Shown one piece after another: positions 6,323-15,078 of a stretch of DNA of 22,121 bases. The position numbers and the translations under genes are program-made. Position 1 is the stretch's first letter. Every line of letters begins with the position of its first letter. The stretch is taken from assembly GCA_001321835.1 (NCBI GenBank), contig JPUR01000126.1:1-22121 (forward strand), given 5' to 3'. The notes beneath the pieces were generated by a model that was not told where the DNA came from, ran no database searches, and was given only the letters and a program-made list of their open reading frames with translations. The DNA is from Marinosulfonomonas sp. PRT-SC04. GTDB lineage: Bacteria; Pseudomonadota; Alphaproteobacteria; Rhodobacterales; Rhodobacteraceae.

Positions 6323-8643
6323 ACACCCAAGGTCCGGTCGGAAAATCCAGCCCACATGACGCCGCTCCACTACATGTGAACGGCCAAGCCCGCTACATCG
6401 ACGACATCCCGACACCGGCCAATTGCTTGCATCTGGCGTTTGGCCTGTCGTCGGTTGCACATGCCGATATCACCGCGATGAATTTGGACGCGGTACGCGC
6501 CGCCGATGGTGTGGTGGCAGTGCTGGTGGCAGATGATTTGCAACATGATTGCGACGTTTCCCCCGCCGCCCATGATGAGCCATTGCTGGCCACCGGCACA
6601 GTGCATTACGTTGGACAGGCGGTGTTTTTGGTGGTGGCGACCAGCCATCTGGCCGCGCGTAAAGCTGCGCGTCTGGGCAAGATTGACTACGCTGAAAAAC
6701 CGGCGTTGCTGACCATTGATGCAGCCCTCGCAGCCAACAGTCGATTTGAAGACGGGCCGGTGATTTGGTCCAAAGGCGAGGCTGATACGGCGATTGCCGC
6801 GGCCAAACATTCGCTCACCGGAAGTATTGAGATGGGCGGACAAGAGCATTTCTATTTGGAGGGTCAAGCCGCGCTGGTATTCCCGCAAGAGGGTGGTGAT
6901 ATGTTGGTGCATTCCAGCACTCAGCACCCGACCGAAATTCAGCATAAGGTGGCGCATTCTCTGGACCTGCCGATGAGTGCCGTGCGAGTGGAAATCCGGC
7001 GTATGGGTGGCGGTTTTGGTGGCAAGGAAAGTCAGGGCAATGCGCTGGCCGTGGCTTGTGCGGTGGTTGCAGCCCAGGCCGGGCGGCCCTGCAAAATGCG
7101 CTATGACCGTGATGATGATATGATGATCACTGGCAAGCGGCATGATTTCAGGATTGAGTATACTGTTGGCCATGATGATGCCGGTCAGATCAGCGGCATT
7201 CAGTTCACCCAATACGCCCGCTGTGGCTGGTCTCAGGATTTAAGCCTGCCGGTGGCGGATCGGGCGATGCTGCATTCTGACAACGCCTATCATCTGCCGG
7301 ATATCAGCATCACCAGCCATCGTTTACGCACCAACACCCAATCGGCCACCGCCTATCGTGGGTTTGGCGGGCCGCAAGGCGTGTTGGGGATTGAGCGGGT
7401 GATGGATCATATCGCCGGTGAGCTGGGGCTTGATCCGTTGCTGGTGCGCCAAAAGAATTTTTATACCTCCGGTGGGGATATTTTAGAAAAGAAGAAGGGG
7501 GCCGAAATTCAGAGCACTCCTTATGGGCAGGATGTTGAAGATTTCATTCTGCATGAGTTGGTAGATGAGCTGGTTGAGCGTTCTGATTATCACGCACGGC
7601 GTGCGGCGGTTGCTAAGTGGAATGCTGAAAATCCGGTGCTGAAAAAGGGCATCGCGCTGACACCGGTGAAGTTTGGCATCAGTTTCACATTGACCCACCT
7701 TAATCAGGCGGGGGCGTTGGTGCATATCTATCAGGATGGATCTGTGCATCTGAATCATGGTGGCACCGAGATGGGACAGGGGTTGTTCCAGAAGGTTGCA
7801 CAAGTGGCGGCCCAAGTGTTTGGGGTGACGCTTGAGGCCATTAAGATCACCGCGACGGACACGGCCAAGGTGCCCAATACCTCGGCCACCGCCGCGTCTA
7901 CGGGGACGGATTTAAACGGCATGGCTGTGAAAGCCGCCTGTGAAACTCTTCGAGACCGGATCGCCGTGTTTTTGGCAGAGCAGCATGGAAAAGAACCGTC
8001 TGATGTGCTGTTCACTGACGGAATAGTGATGGTTGGCAGGCGTCAATTCACCTTCGCCAAGGCGGCAGAGCTGGCCTATCAGGGCCGGATTAGTCTGTCG
8101 GCAACCGGGTTTTACAAGACCCCAAAAATCCAGTGGGACAGGGTCAAGGGACGCGGGCGGCCGTTTTTATATTTCGCTTATGGCGCGTCTGTCACTGAGG
8201 TGGTGATCGACACATTAACCGGCGAAAACCGCATTCTGCGCACCGACATTTTGCATGATGCGGGGGCCTCTCTGAATCCTGATCTGGATATTGGGCAGGT
8301 TGAGGGTGCTTATGTCCAGGGTGCTGGATGGTTAACGATGGAGGAGTTGGTGTGGGATGATCAGGGCCGTTTGCGCACCCACGCGCCATCGACTTATAAA
8401 ATCCCCGCCTGCTCGGATCGGCCAGACGTGTTCAACGTGGCGCTGTGGAACGGCCCGAATGCCGAGGATACGATTTACCGTTCCAAGGCCGTTGGCGAGC
8501 CGCCATTTATGCACGGGATTTCCGCGTTGATGGCATTGTCCGATGCGGTGGCGGCGTGCGGCGAGGCATATCCATCGCTGAACGCCCCCGCCACGCCGGA
8601 ACGCATTATGATGGCGGTGAAGCGTCAACAGGCGGGTGCATGA
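6319..8643 (+). CDS. xdhB: Xanthine dehydrogenase large (molybdopterin-binding) subunit
   Basis: Catalytic molybdenum-cofactor subunit, 774 aa, the usual size for bacterial XdhB. By alignment from memory to the bovine and Rhodobacter capsulatus enzymes, the active-site set is complete: Q202 (STQ, beside the molybdenum), E237 (GGFGGKE) and R315 (ADRA), which orient the purine, F349 (RGFGGPQ), which stacks on it, and E727 (VGEPP), the general base. Spacing between these residues equals that of the bovine enzyme for Q202-E237 (35), E237-R315 (78) and E237-F349 (112). This supports genuine xanthine/hypoxanthine specificity over aldehyde or nicotinate oxidases. The start overlaps xdhA (ATGA at 6319) and the end overlaps xdhC (ATGA at 8640), so the three are translationally coupled. 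Confidence 0.98.
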   Translation: MNTQGPVGKSSPHDAAPLHVNGQARYIDDIPTPANCLHLAFGLSSVAHADITAMNLDAVRAADGVVAVLVADDLQHDCDVSPAAHDEPLLATGTVHYVGQAVFLVVATSHLAARKAARLGKIDYAEKPALLTIDAALAANSRFEDGPVIWSKGEADTAIAAAKHSLTGSIEMGGQEHFYLEGQAALVFPQEGGDMLVHSSTQHPTEIQHKVAHSLDLPMSAVRVEIRRMGGGFGGKESQGNALAVACAVVAAQAGRPCKMRYDRDDDMMITGKRHDFRIEYTVGHDDAGQISGIQFTQYARCGWSQDLSLPVADRAMLHSDNAYHLPDISITSHRLRTNTQSATAYRGFGGPQGVLGIERVMDHIAGELGLDPLLVRQKNFYTSGGDILEKKKGAEIQSTPYGQDVEDFILHELVDELVERSDYHARRAAVAKWNAENPVLKKGIALTPVKFGISFTLTHLNQAGALVHIYQDGSVHLNHGGTEMGQGLFQKVAQVAAQVFGVTLEAIKITATDTAKVPNTSATAASTGTDLNGMAVKAACETLRDRIAVFLAEQHGKEPSDVLFTDGIVMVGRRQFTFAKAAELAYQGRISLSATGFYKTPKIQWDRVKGRGRPFLYFAYGASVTEVVIDTLTGENRILRTDILHDAGASLNPDLDIGQVEGAYVQGAGWLTMEELVWDDQGRLRTHAPSTYKIPACSDRPDVFNVALWNGPNAEDTIYRSKAVGEPPFMHGISALMALSDAVAACGEAYPSLNAPATPERIMMAVKRQQAGA

Positions 8644-9599
8644 GCTTTAACCTAAGCGATCTTGAGACCCATATTCAGGCTCATGGTGCCGTGGTTCGAG
8701 TGCTCGTCGCCAGCACCAAAGGCTCTGCTCCGCGCGATGCCGGTGCCACCATGCAGGTTTGGCACGGCGGCCAATCGGGCACCATCGGCGGCGGCGCATT
8801 AGAGCATCAGGCGAGCCTGCGCGCCCGCGAAATGCTGACGCAGGGCACCGGTGCAATGCACATCACCCAGCCGCTTGGCCCGACGCTTGGCCAATGTTGC
8901 GGCGGCAGTGTGACGCTAGTTTTCGAACGCTTCAGCGCAGAAAATCTGCCCACAACACTGACCCGAATGTTCACCCGCCCCGTTGCGCATGACGCCAGCG
9001 CCGACATCCCTGCCCTGCTGCAACGCCGCATTAATGCCGCCCAAAAAGCTCCGATATCGCCCACTCTGACGGCTGGCTGGTTGGCGGAATCCATCACCCA
9101 GAACACCACACCGATCTGGATATTTGGCGCTGGCCATGTTGGCGAGGCTTTGGCGCGAAACCTTGCCCCACTGGCTGGTTTTGACATCACCGTGATTGAT
9201 ACAGAACCCGCGCGCATCCCCGCAGATCTGCCGCAAAACATCACGGTCCTGACCGCGCAAAACATGGCGGCGCTGGCAAAACACGCTCCCGACAACGCGC
9301 AGCATTTCATCATGACAATGGACCACGCTATTGATCTGGATCTCTGCCACCGCCTGCTAGGGAAAGCCTCTGGATTTATCGGGCTGATCGGTTCCAAAAC
9401 CAAATGGGCGCGTTTCCAAAGCCGCCTAAAAAATCTGGGCCACACGGCGGCAGACATCCAACGCATCACCTGCCCGATTGGCAACCCAAATCTGGGCAAA
9501 GAACCACAGGCAATTGCCGTTGGTATCACCCACGCGCTCTTGCTAAAAAGAACCGAACTAGAATCCTCAACGGACATTTATCAAGGACAGGGAACATGA
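8640..9599 (+). CDS. xdhC: XdhC, molybdenum cofactor maturation chaperone for xanthine dehydrogenase
   Basis: Binds Mo cofactor, promotes its sulfuration and inserts it into XdhB; not part of the final enzyme. 319 aa from the ATG at 8640, which overlaps the xdhB stop; an in-frame extension to 8445 would lie deep inside xdhB and is rejected. The family's N-terminal strand and loop are seen (VRVLVASTKGSAPRDAGATM), then TIGGGALEHQA, the Rossmann-like C-terminal domain (IFGAGHVGEALARNLAPLAG, ending in acidic VIDTEPAR), GLIGSKTKWARF, and the C-terminal LGKEPQAIAVGITHALL. Its stop overlaps the ABC ATPase start (ATGA at 9596), tying enzyme maturation directly to the uptake genes. Confidence 0.95.
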   Translation: MSFNLSDLETHIQAHGAVVRVLVASTKGSAPRDAGATMQVWHGGQSGTIGGGALEHQASLRAREMLTQGTGAMHITQPLGPTLGQCCGGSVTLVFERFSAENLPTTLTRMFTRPVAHDASADIPALLQRRINAAQKAPISPTLTAGWLAESITQNTTPIWIFGAGHVGEALARNLAPLAGFDITVIDTEPARIPADLPQNITVLTAQNMAALAKHAPDNAQHFIMTMDHAIDLDLCHRLLGKASGFIGLIGSKTKWARFQSRLKNLGHTAADIQRITCPIGNPNLGKEPQAIAVGITHALLLKRTELESSTDIYQGQGT

Positions 9600-11113
9600 C
9601 CGATAGATTGTTAACCATCGACGGGCTGACCAAGGCCTACCCCGGTGTGGTGGCCAACGACAACGTTTCGTTTGGCATTGATGCGGGCGAAGTGCATGCA
9701 TTGCTGGGCGAAAACGGCGCTGGAAAATCCACATTGGTGAAAATGATCTACGGCTTGGTGCGCCCAGATAGCGGCACCATGACCCTGATGGGTGAGCCCT
9801 TCACCCCAGCTGAGCCGCGCGCCGCCCGCGCATCTGGTGTGGCCATGGTGTTCCAACACTTCTCGCTGTTCGAGGCGCTGACGGTGGCCGAAAACATCTC
9901 ATTGGGTATGGAAAATCCGCCGAAACACCACGAGCTTTCGGCCCGCATCACCAAGGTCAGCCATGATTACGGGCTGCCGCTCGACCCTGAACGGCTGGTT
10001 GGCGATCTGTCGGCAGGCGAACGTCAGCGGGTTGAGATTATCCGCTGTCTGCTGCAAAAACCCAAACTGCTGATCATGGACGAGCCGACTTCGGTTTTGA
10101 CCCCGCAAGAGGTCGAGATTTTATTCCACACTCTGCGCCAACTTTCCGCCGAGGGCACCGCGATTTTGTATATCAGTCACAAGCTTGAAGAGATCCGCGA
10201 CATCTGTGACAGCGCCACGATTTTGCGCCACGGTGTGGTGGTCGACACCTGCAACCCGCGCGAAAAAACCGCCCGCGAGCTGGCGGAAATGATGGTTGGA
10301 TCGGCCCTACATGAGCCGTTGCGCGATGCAGGCACATTGGGCGATGTGGTCCTGCAGGTGACCAACTTATCGGTGCCATCAACCACCCAGTTTGGCACCT
10401 CGCTGAAATCGGTCAACATGACCGTGCGGGCCGGTGAAATCATCGGCATTGGCGGGGTTGCGGGCAATGGGCAGGATGAATTGCTGGCCGCATTATCTGG
10501 CGAAGCGCCATCCACCCCCGAAACCATTCAGTTTGATGGCAACGACATTGGCCATCTTGGCCCCAATGCGCGGCGCGAGTTGGGCATTCTGGCAGCCCCC
10601 GAAGAACGGCTGGGCCACGCCGCTGCCCCAGATATGAGCCTGATTGAAAACGCATTATTGACCGCCGCAATCCGAAAAAATCTAGTCACGAAGGGGTTTG
10701 TCAATTGGGCCAAAACCCGCAAATTTGCCAAGCGGGTGATCAAGGAATTTGACGTGCGCACCCCCGGCGCGCGCACCGTGGCCCGGGCGTTATCGGGGGG
10801 CAATTTACAGAAATTTGTGATTGGCCGCGAGGTGTTGCAAAACCCGCGCGTGTTGGTGGTGAACCAACCAACATGGGGCGTCGATGCCTCGGCTGCCGCA
10901 CAAATTCGCCAATCCTTGATGGATCTTGCGGCCGGCGGTGCCGCGGTGATCGTGATCTCGCAGGATTTGGATGAATTGATGGAAGTTTCTGATAATTTCT
11001 GCGCCCTAAACGAGGGGTGTTTGACTCGCCCGCACTCGACCAAAGGGCTGAGCGTTGAGGACATTGGCCTGATGCTGGGCGGAATGGATGAAGAGGAGGC
11101 CGCTCATGTTTAG
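9596..11113 (+). CDS. Twin ABC ATPase of a BMP-family purine/nucleoside uptake transporter
   Basis: Cytoplasmic energising subunit, 505 aa, two fused nucleotide-binding domains as in nucleoside (Nup/Yuf-type) and ribose-type importers. The first domain is canonical: Walker A GENGAGKST at 38-46, Q-loop Gln87, signature LSAGE at 138-142, Walker B LLIMDEP at 158-164 with E163, H-loop H195. The second is degenerate as usual in this family: GGVAGNGQDE at 286-295 lacks the P-loop Lys, signature LSGGN at 399-403 is intact, Walker B is VVNQPT (421-426) without the catalytic Glu, and the H-loop His is Gln (ISQD). The ATG at 9596 has AAGGA about 9 nt upstream and overlaps the xdhC stop; a longer frame back to 9404 lies inside xdhC. 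Context points to a purine base or nucleoside as cargo. Substrate is inferred. Confidence 0.93.
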   Translation: MTDRLLTIDGLTKAYPGVVANDNVSFGIDAGEVHALLGENGAGKSTLVKMIYGLVRPDSGTMTLMGEPFTPAEPRAARASGVAMVFQHFSLFEALTVAENISLGMENPPKHHELSARITKVSHDYGLPLDPERLVGDLSAGERQRVEIIRCLLQKPKLLIMDEPTSVLTPQEVEILFHTLRQLSAEGTAILYISHKLEEIRDICDSATILRHGVVVDTCNPREKTARELAEMMVGSALHEPLRDAGTLGDVVLQVTNLSVPSTTQFGTSLKSVNMTVRAGEIIGIGGVAGNGQDELLAALSGEAPSTPETIQFDGNDIGHLGPNARRELGILAAPEERLGHAAAPDMSLIENALLTAAIRKNLVTKGFVNWAKTRKFAKRVIKEFDVRTPGARTVARALSGGNLQKFVIGREVLQNPRVLVVNQPTWGVDASAAAQIRQSLMDLAAGGAAVIVISQDLDELMEVSDNFCALNEGCLTRPHSTKGLSVEDIGLMLGGMDEEEAAHV

Positions 11114-12191
11114 GTTAGAAAAACGTCCGGTGCCATCAAAGGCATGGACCATCGCCACCCCGATTTTGGCAGTTCTCGCCACGATGATTGCGGGTGGAAT
11201 TATGTTTGCGATACTGGGTAATGATCCGGTGATCGCCATTCGCACAATTTTCTGGGACCCGCTGTTTTCCGAGCAATTCGCCGCCTATTCCCGTCCACAA
11301 CTGCTGGTCAAAGCAGGGCCGCTCATCTTGATTGCGATCGGTCTGTCGCTTGGGTTTCGGGCTGGAATTTGGAACATCGGCGCCGAGGGGCAATACATTA
11401 TGGGCGCGATTGCCGGTGCCGCCGTTGGCCTTGCATTCTACCCCGCAAGCGGCTGGTATGTGTTTCCATTGATGGTGGCCGCGGGTGCTGCTGGCGGTTG
11501 GGCATGGGCGATGATCCCGGCGATTTTACGCACCCGTTTCAACACCAATGAAATCCTTGTGTCACTGCTGCTGGTCTATGTCGCCGAACATATCTTGTCG
11601 GCAATGTCGTTCGGTCTGTTGCGCAATCCCGATGGCCACGGCTTTCCCGGATCACGCAGTTTCAATGAGCTGACAGCCACCGCCAACCCCGAACTGATCG
11701 CAGGCAGCGGCATGCACTGGGGTGTTGTCGCCGCGTTCATTGCGGTGATCTATGCCTATATTTTACTGACCCGCCACTTGTTGGGCTACCAGATCACACT
11801 GGCCGGGCAGTCACCGCGCGCGGCCCGTTTTGGCGGCGTGAACCCGAATGCGCTGATCGTTTTGTGCTTTGGTTTTGCGGGTGTTCTGGCAGGCGTTGCC
11901 GGATTATTCGAGGTCACCGGCCCTGCCAAACAACTGACCGAAAGCTTTGGCCAAGGCTATGGCTACACCGCGATCATCGTCGCCTTTCTGGGCCGTTTGC
12001 ATCCGGTCGGCATTTTGCTGGCGGGCCTGCTGATGGCGCTGACCTATATCGGTGGCGACCTTGCCCAACTGATGCTCGGCCTGCCCGCCCCCGCCATTCA
12101 GGCGTTTCAGGGTATGCTGTTGTTTTTCCTTTTGGCGATGGATGTTCTTTCGAACTTTCGCATTCGCCTTAAAAAATCGGAGGCCGTGTAA
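11106..12191 (+). CDS. ABC transporter permease (BPD_transp_2 type), first subunit
   Basis: Inner-membrane permease, 361 aa, with many hydrophobic segments and the family's conserved cytoplasmic-loop signature GFRAGIWNIGAEGQYIMG near residues 80-99. It pairs with the next gene as the heterodimeric channel of a YufP/YufQ-type or NupB/NupC-type importer. The ATG at 11106 is chosen over the in-frame ATG at 11088 because AGGAGG lies just upstream of 11106 (11095-11100) and after 11088. It overlaps the ATPase stop by 8 bp. Its own stop overlaps the next start by one base (TAATG at 12189-12193). Confidence 0.93.
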   Translation: MFRLEKRPVPSKAWTIATPILAVLATMIAGGIMFAILGNDPVIAIRTIFWDPLFSEQFAAYSRPQLLVKAGPLILIAIGLSLGFRAGIWNIGAEGQYIMGAIAGAAVGLAFYPASGWYVFPLMVAAGAAGGWAWAMIPAILRTRFNTNEILVSLLLVYVAEHILSAMSFGLLRNPDGHGFPGSRSFNELTATANPELIAGSGMHWGVVAAFIAVIYAYILLTRHLLGYQITLAGQSPRAARFGGVNPNALIVLCFGFAGVLAGVAGLFEVTGPAKQLTESFGQGYGYTAIIVAFLGRLHPVGILLAGLLMALTYIGGDLAQLMLGLPAPAIQAFQGMLLFFLLAMDVLSNFRIRLKKSEAV

Positions 12192-13123
12192 TGGACCTGT
12201 CTGCAATCAACCCCGTCCTGCTGGTGGCATCCTTGATGGTCGCCGCCACCCCGATCTTGCTCGCCGCCCTTGGCGAGTTGATCTGCGAAAAATCCGGCGT
12301 GCTGAATTTGGGCGTCGAAGGCATGATGATCATCGGTGCTGTCTGCGGTTTTGCCGTGGCCTACGAGACTGGCAGCGCCACGCTCGGCTTTATCGGAGCG
12401 GCCGCGGCAGGTGCGGCTCTATCGCTGTTGTTCGCCTTCCTCACCCAAGCGCTTTTGGCCAATCAGGTCGCCTCGGGTCTGGCGCTGACCTTGTTCGGAT
12501 TGGGGTTTTCCGCCCTGATCGGCAAGAATTATTCCGGCACAAAAGCCCCGTCGGTGCCGCATTTGGACCTGCCGTTTTTATCCGATTTGCCGGTGGTTGG
12601 GCCGATCCTGTTTCAACACGACGCCGTGCTGTACTTTGCATTGGTGTTGGTTGCGGCCACATGGGCGATGCTGAAATATTCCCGCATGGGATTGATCCTG
12701 CGCGCGGTCGGTGAAAACCACGATGCGGCCCACGCTTTGGGCTACAAAGTCGTGCGCATCCGCACCCTCGCCATCATGTTCGGCGGCGCCTGTGCCGGGC
12801 TTGGCGGCGCGTATCTGTCGCTGGTTCGGGTGCCGCTCTGGACCGAAGGCATGACCGCTGGCGCTGGCTGGATCGCGCTGGCGATTGTAGTGTTCGGCAG
12901 CTGGAAACCATGGCGCGTTTTGTTGGGGGCCTACCTGTTTGGCGGCGTCACTGTGTTGCAGTTCAACCTGCAAACAGCGGGCGTTTCCATTCCGGTGCAG
13001 TACCTTGCGATGTCGCCCTATATAATCACCATTTTGGTGTTGGTCATCATGTCGGCAAATAAAGCGCGTTCCGCCCTGAATGCCCCGGCCGCACTGGGGC
13101 GAATTTTCCACGCCACACATTAG
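12191..13123 (+). CDS. ABC transporter permease (BPD_transp_2 type), second subunit
   Basis: Second inner-membrane permease of the same importer, 310 aa, almost entirely hydrophobic with about eight or nine membrane segments. The loop motif GELICEKSGVLNLGVEGMM (about 27-45) is the counterpart of the first permease's GIWNIGAEGQ motif and is typical of nucleoside-transport permeases. It starts one base inside the preceding stop. The stop at 13121-13123 is immediately followed by the AGGAG that serves the K+ channel gene, so the channel is clearly in the same transcript. Confidence 0.93.
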   Translation: MDLSAINPVLLVASLMVAATPILLAALGELICEKSGVLNLGVEGMMIIGAVCGFAVAYETGSATLGFIGAAAAGAALSLLFAFLTQALLANQVASGLALTLFGLGFSALIGKNYSGTKAPSVPHLDLPFLSDLPVVGPILFQHDAVLYFALVLVAATWAMLKYSRMGLILRAVGENHDAAHALGYKVVRIRTLAIMFGGACAGLGGAYLSLVRVPLWTEGMTAGAGWIALAIVVFGSWKPWRVLLGAYLFGGVTVLQFNLQTAGVSIPVQYLAMSPYIITILVLVIMSANKARSALNAPAALGRIFHATH

Positions 13124-13134
13124 GAGCCAAAACC

Positions 13135-13884
13135 GTGACACGCCGCGAAGTGATCGAAATACTAGATGGGAAGCACGGCCAAATCGGCCGCAGCGTGGCG
13201 CTGATCTTGCACGGGTTGATCCTGCTTTCGGCACTCGCGATTGCGCTGGAAACTGTCGCGGGGATGCCAGCTGCCCTCTACAGGATCCTGTTCTGGTTCG
13301 AGGTGCTTGTTCTTGCGATTTTCGTCACTGAATATGTCCTGCGCTTGGCCTGCTCGAAACATCCACTGCGCTATATGTTTAGCTTTTGGGGCATCATTGA
13401 TCTGCTATCTTGCCTGCCCGCAGTGGCGTTGTTGCAATCAAAATGGCAAGTGGTGCGCACCATCCGTTTGATCCGAATGGTGCGGTTGCTAAAACTATTT
13501 CGCACCACCACCGCGTTTGACCGTTTGACCCGCGCCTTTATCGAGGTTCGCGGCGAGTTGATCATCTTTGTCGTGCTCGCATTGCTGGTGCTGTATGTCA
13601 GCGCGGTCGGCATTTATTTGTTTGAACACGAGGCCCAACCCGAGGCCTTTGCCTCGATCCCGATCAGCCTATGGTGGGCGGTGGCCTCCTTCACCACGGT
13701 TGGCTATGGCGATCTGGTTCCGATCACCACCGGCGGACGGATCTTCACAACGTTTGTGCTGTTCATCGGGCTTGGCGTGGTGGCCGTGCCAGCCGCGATT
13801 GTCACCGCTGCACTTTTAGAGACACAATCCGCGCCAAAACCTTTAAAGAAGAAACATACCGATTCTGCGAACGAACCAAACTAG
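13135..13884 (+). CDS. Six-transmembrane voltage-gated-type potassium channel
   Basis: Inner-membrane K+-selective channel subunit, 249 aa, likely a tetramer. Segments read S1 about 19-41, S2 50-73, S3 83-100, S4 106-123, S5 141-164, pore helix and filter 178-193, S6 203-229. The selectivity filter is the canonical TTVGYGD (187-193). S4 has regular basic spacing (R108, R111, R114, R117, K120, R123), so voltage sensing is plausible. There is no cyclic-nucleotide-binding domain and no RCK/KTN domain; the C-tail is short and basic (about 231-249). It starts with GTG at 13135, AGGAG 8 nt upstream, 11 bp after the second permease, and ends 10 bp before the BMP gene. Its place inside a purine-uptake operon is unexpected; a role in balancing charge during transport is conjecture. 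Confidence 0.93.
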   Translation: MTRREVIEILDGKHGQIGRSVALILHGLILLSALAIALETVAGMPAALYRILFWFEVLVLAIFVTEYVLRLACSKHPLRYMFSFWGIIDLLSCLPAVALLQSKWQVVRTIRLIRMVRLLKLFRTTTAFDRLTRAFIEVRGELIIFVVLALLVLYVSAVGIYLFEHEAQPEAFASIPISLWWAVASFTTVGYGDLVPITTGGRIFTTFVLFIGLGVVAVPAAIVTAALLETQSAPKPLKKKHTDSANEPN

Positions 13885-13894
13885 GGAGACTAAC

Positions 13895-14965
13895 ATGACA
13901 TCTATCAAAACCATCCTAACCGGGGCCGCGCTGGCGCTGGGTCTAACCACGGCAGCCTTTGCCGAGGAAACAACCAAAGTCGGCTTTGTCTACGTTGGCC
14001 CAATCGGCGATTTCGGCTGGTCCTACGAGCACCATCAGGGCCTGCTGGCACTTAAAGAAGCCTACGGCGACAAAATCGAAACCACCTTTGTGGAATCCAT
14101 AAAAGAAGGCGCTGATGCTGAACGCGTGCTGACCCAAATGGCATTGTCCGGCCACGACATCATCTTCACCACATCCTTTGGTTACATGGACCCAACCCTT
14201 GCGGTTGCGGCCAAATTTCCAGATGTTAAATTCGAACATGCCACTGGTTATAAACGAGCCGATAACGTCTCGACATACTCGGCTCGCTTTTATGAAGGTC
14301 GCGCTGTGATCGGCACCATCGCTGGCCGCATGACCAAGACCAACAAAATCGGCTACATTGCTTCCTTCCCGATCCCCGAAGTGATCCGCGGCATCAACTC
14401 GGCCTATATCCACGCCAAAAAAGTGAACCCCGATGTCGAGTTTAAAATCGTCTGGGTCTACACATGGTTTGATCCTGCCAAAGAAGCAGATGCGGCCACC
14501 GCGATGATCGAACAAGGCGTTGACGTGATCATGCAGCACACAGATTCACCAGCTGCCATGACCATCGCCGAAGAAAAAGGCATCCTTGCCTTTGGTCAAG
14601 CCTCGGACATGAAACAGTTCGGTCCAAACGCGCGCCTGTCCTCGATCATCGACAACTGGGCACCCTACTACATCGCTCGGGTTGGCGCGGTTATGGACGG
14701 CACATGGGAAAGCACCGACACTTGGGATGGCATCAAAGAAGGCATGGTCGAAATCGGTGAATTCTCCGACAAGATCCCGGCTGACGTTCAAGCCGAAGCT
14801 CAAGCCTTGGCTGACAGCATTTCGGCTGGCACATACCACCCGTTCACCGGCCCGCTGAACAGGCAAGACGGCTCAGTCTGGTTGAAGGATGGCGAAGTGG
14901 CCGACGACGGCACACTGGCTGGCCTTAAATTTTATGTTGAAGGCATCGAAGGCGACGTTCCTTAA
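13895..14965 (+). CDS. BMP-family periplasmic purine/nucleoside-binding protein
   Basis: Solute receptor of the ABC importer encoded just upstream, 356 aa. The N-terminus is a Sec signal (ALALGLTTAAFA, predicted cleavage after A23) without a lipobox cysteine, so a soluble periplasmic protein, unlike the lipoprotein members (PnrA, BmpA) of other groups. The BMP/Med domain fills the rest: VGFVYVGPIGDFGWSYEH opens it, followed by VESIKEGADAERVL, HDIIFTTSFGYMD, YSARFYEGRAVIGTIAG, IGYIASFPIPEVIRGINS and VDVIMQHTDSP, a layout shared with purine nucleoside receptors. AGGGAG lies 5 nt before ATG 13895, a strong RBS suited to high expression. It is the last gene before a strong terminator. Ligand (xanthine, guanine, hypoxanthine or nucleoside) is inferred from the xdhABC linkage. 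Confidence 0.93.
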   Translation: MTSIKTILTGAALALGLTTAAFAEETTKVGFVYVGPIGDFGWSYEHHQGLLALKEAYGDKIETTFVESIKEGADAERVLTQMALSGHDIIFTTSFGYMDPTLAVAAKFPDVKFEHATGYKRADNVSTYSARFYEGRAVIGTIAGRMTKTNKIGYIASFPIPEVIRGINSAYIHAKKVNPDVEFKIVWVYTWFDPAKEADAATAMIEQGVDVIMQHTDSPAAMTIAEEKGILAFGQASDMKQFGPNARLSSIIDNWAPYYIARVGAVMDGTWESTDTWDGIKEGMVEIGEFSDKIPADVQAEAQALADSISAGTYHPFTGPLNRQDGSVWLKDGEVADDGTLAGLKFYVEGIEGDVP

Positions 14966-15020
14966 CTAAAACAGGGATTGCATATGCTCCCCCTACCTTT
15001 GTGGCAGGGACAAATATACA

Positions 15021-15053
15021 AAGGTCCAGCCCCTCGCTGGGCCTTTTCCTTTT
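15021..15053 (+). terminator. Rho-independent terminator after the purine operon
   Basis: A 10-bp stem (AAGGTCCAGC at 15021-15030 with GCTGGGCCTT at 15036-15045, one T-G pair), a 5-nt loop CCCTC, and a T-rich tail TTCCTTTT. It lies 56 bp after the BMP stop, ending the operon. It also argues against the long aldo/keto reductase frame that would start at 15001. Confidence 0.88.
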
Positions 15054-15078
15054 GACAGCGCCGTGCCACAGTCGCCGC

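Noticed and set aside
6370..7212. 280-aa minus-strand frame inside xdhB
   Set aside because: xdhB is intact and conserved here; the antisense frame is His/Arg-rich and has no family features.
8445..8639. 65-residue N-terminal extension of xdhC into xdhB
   Set aside because: The region encodes the conserved end of XdhB, and XdhC homologues begin at the 8640 methionine.
9404..9595. 64-residue N-terminal extension of the ABC ATPase into xdhC
   Set aside because: It overlaps the conserved XdhC C-terminus; ATG 9596 has an RBS and the normal family start.
10436..11113. Second half of the ABC ATPase as a decayed domain
   Set aside because: The missing Walker Lys and Glu are normal for the second nucleotide-binding domain of this importer class; the frame is intact.
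15001..15078. GTG 15001 as the aldo/keto reductase start
   Set aside because: The extension runs through a strong intrinsic terminator hairpin and adds residues not seen in the family.
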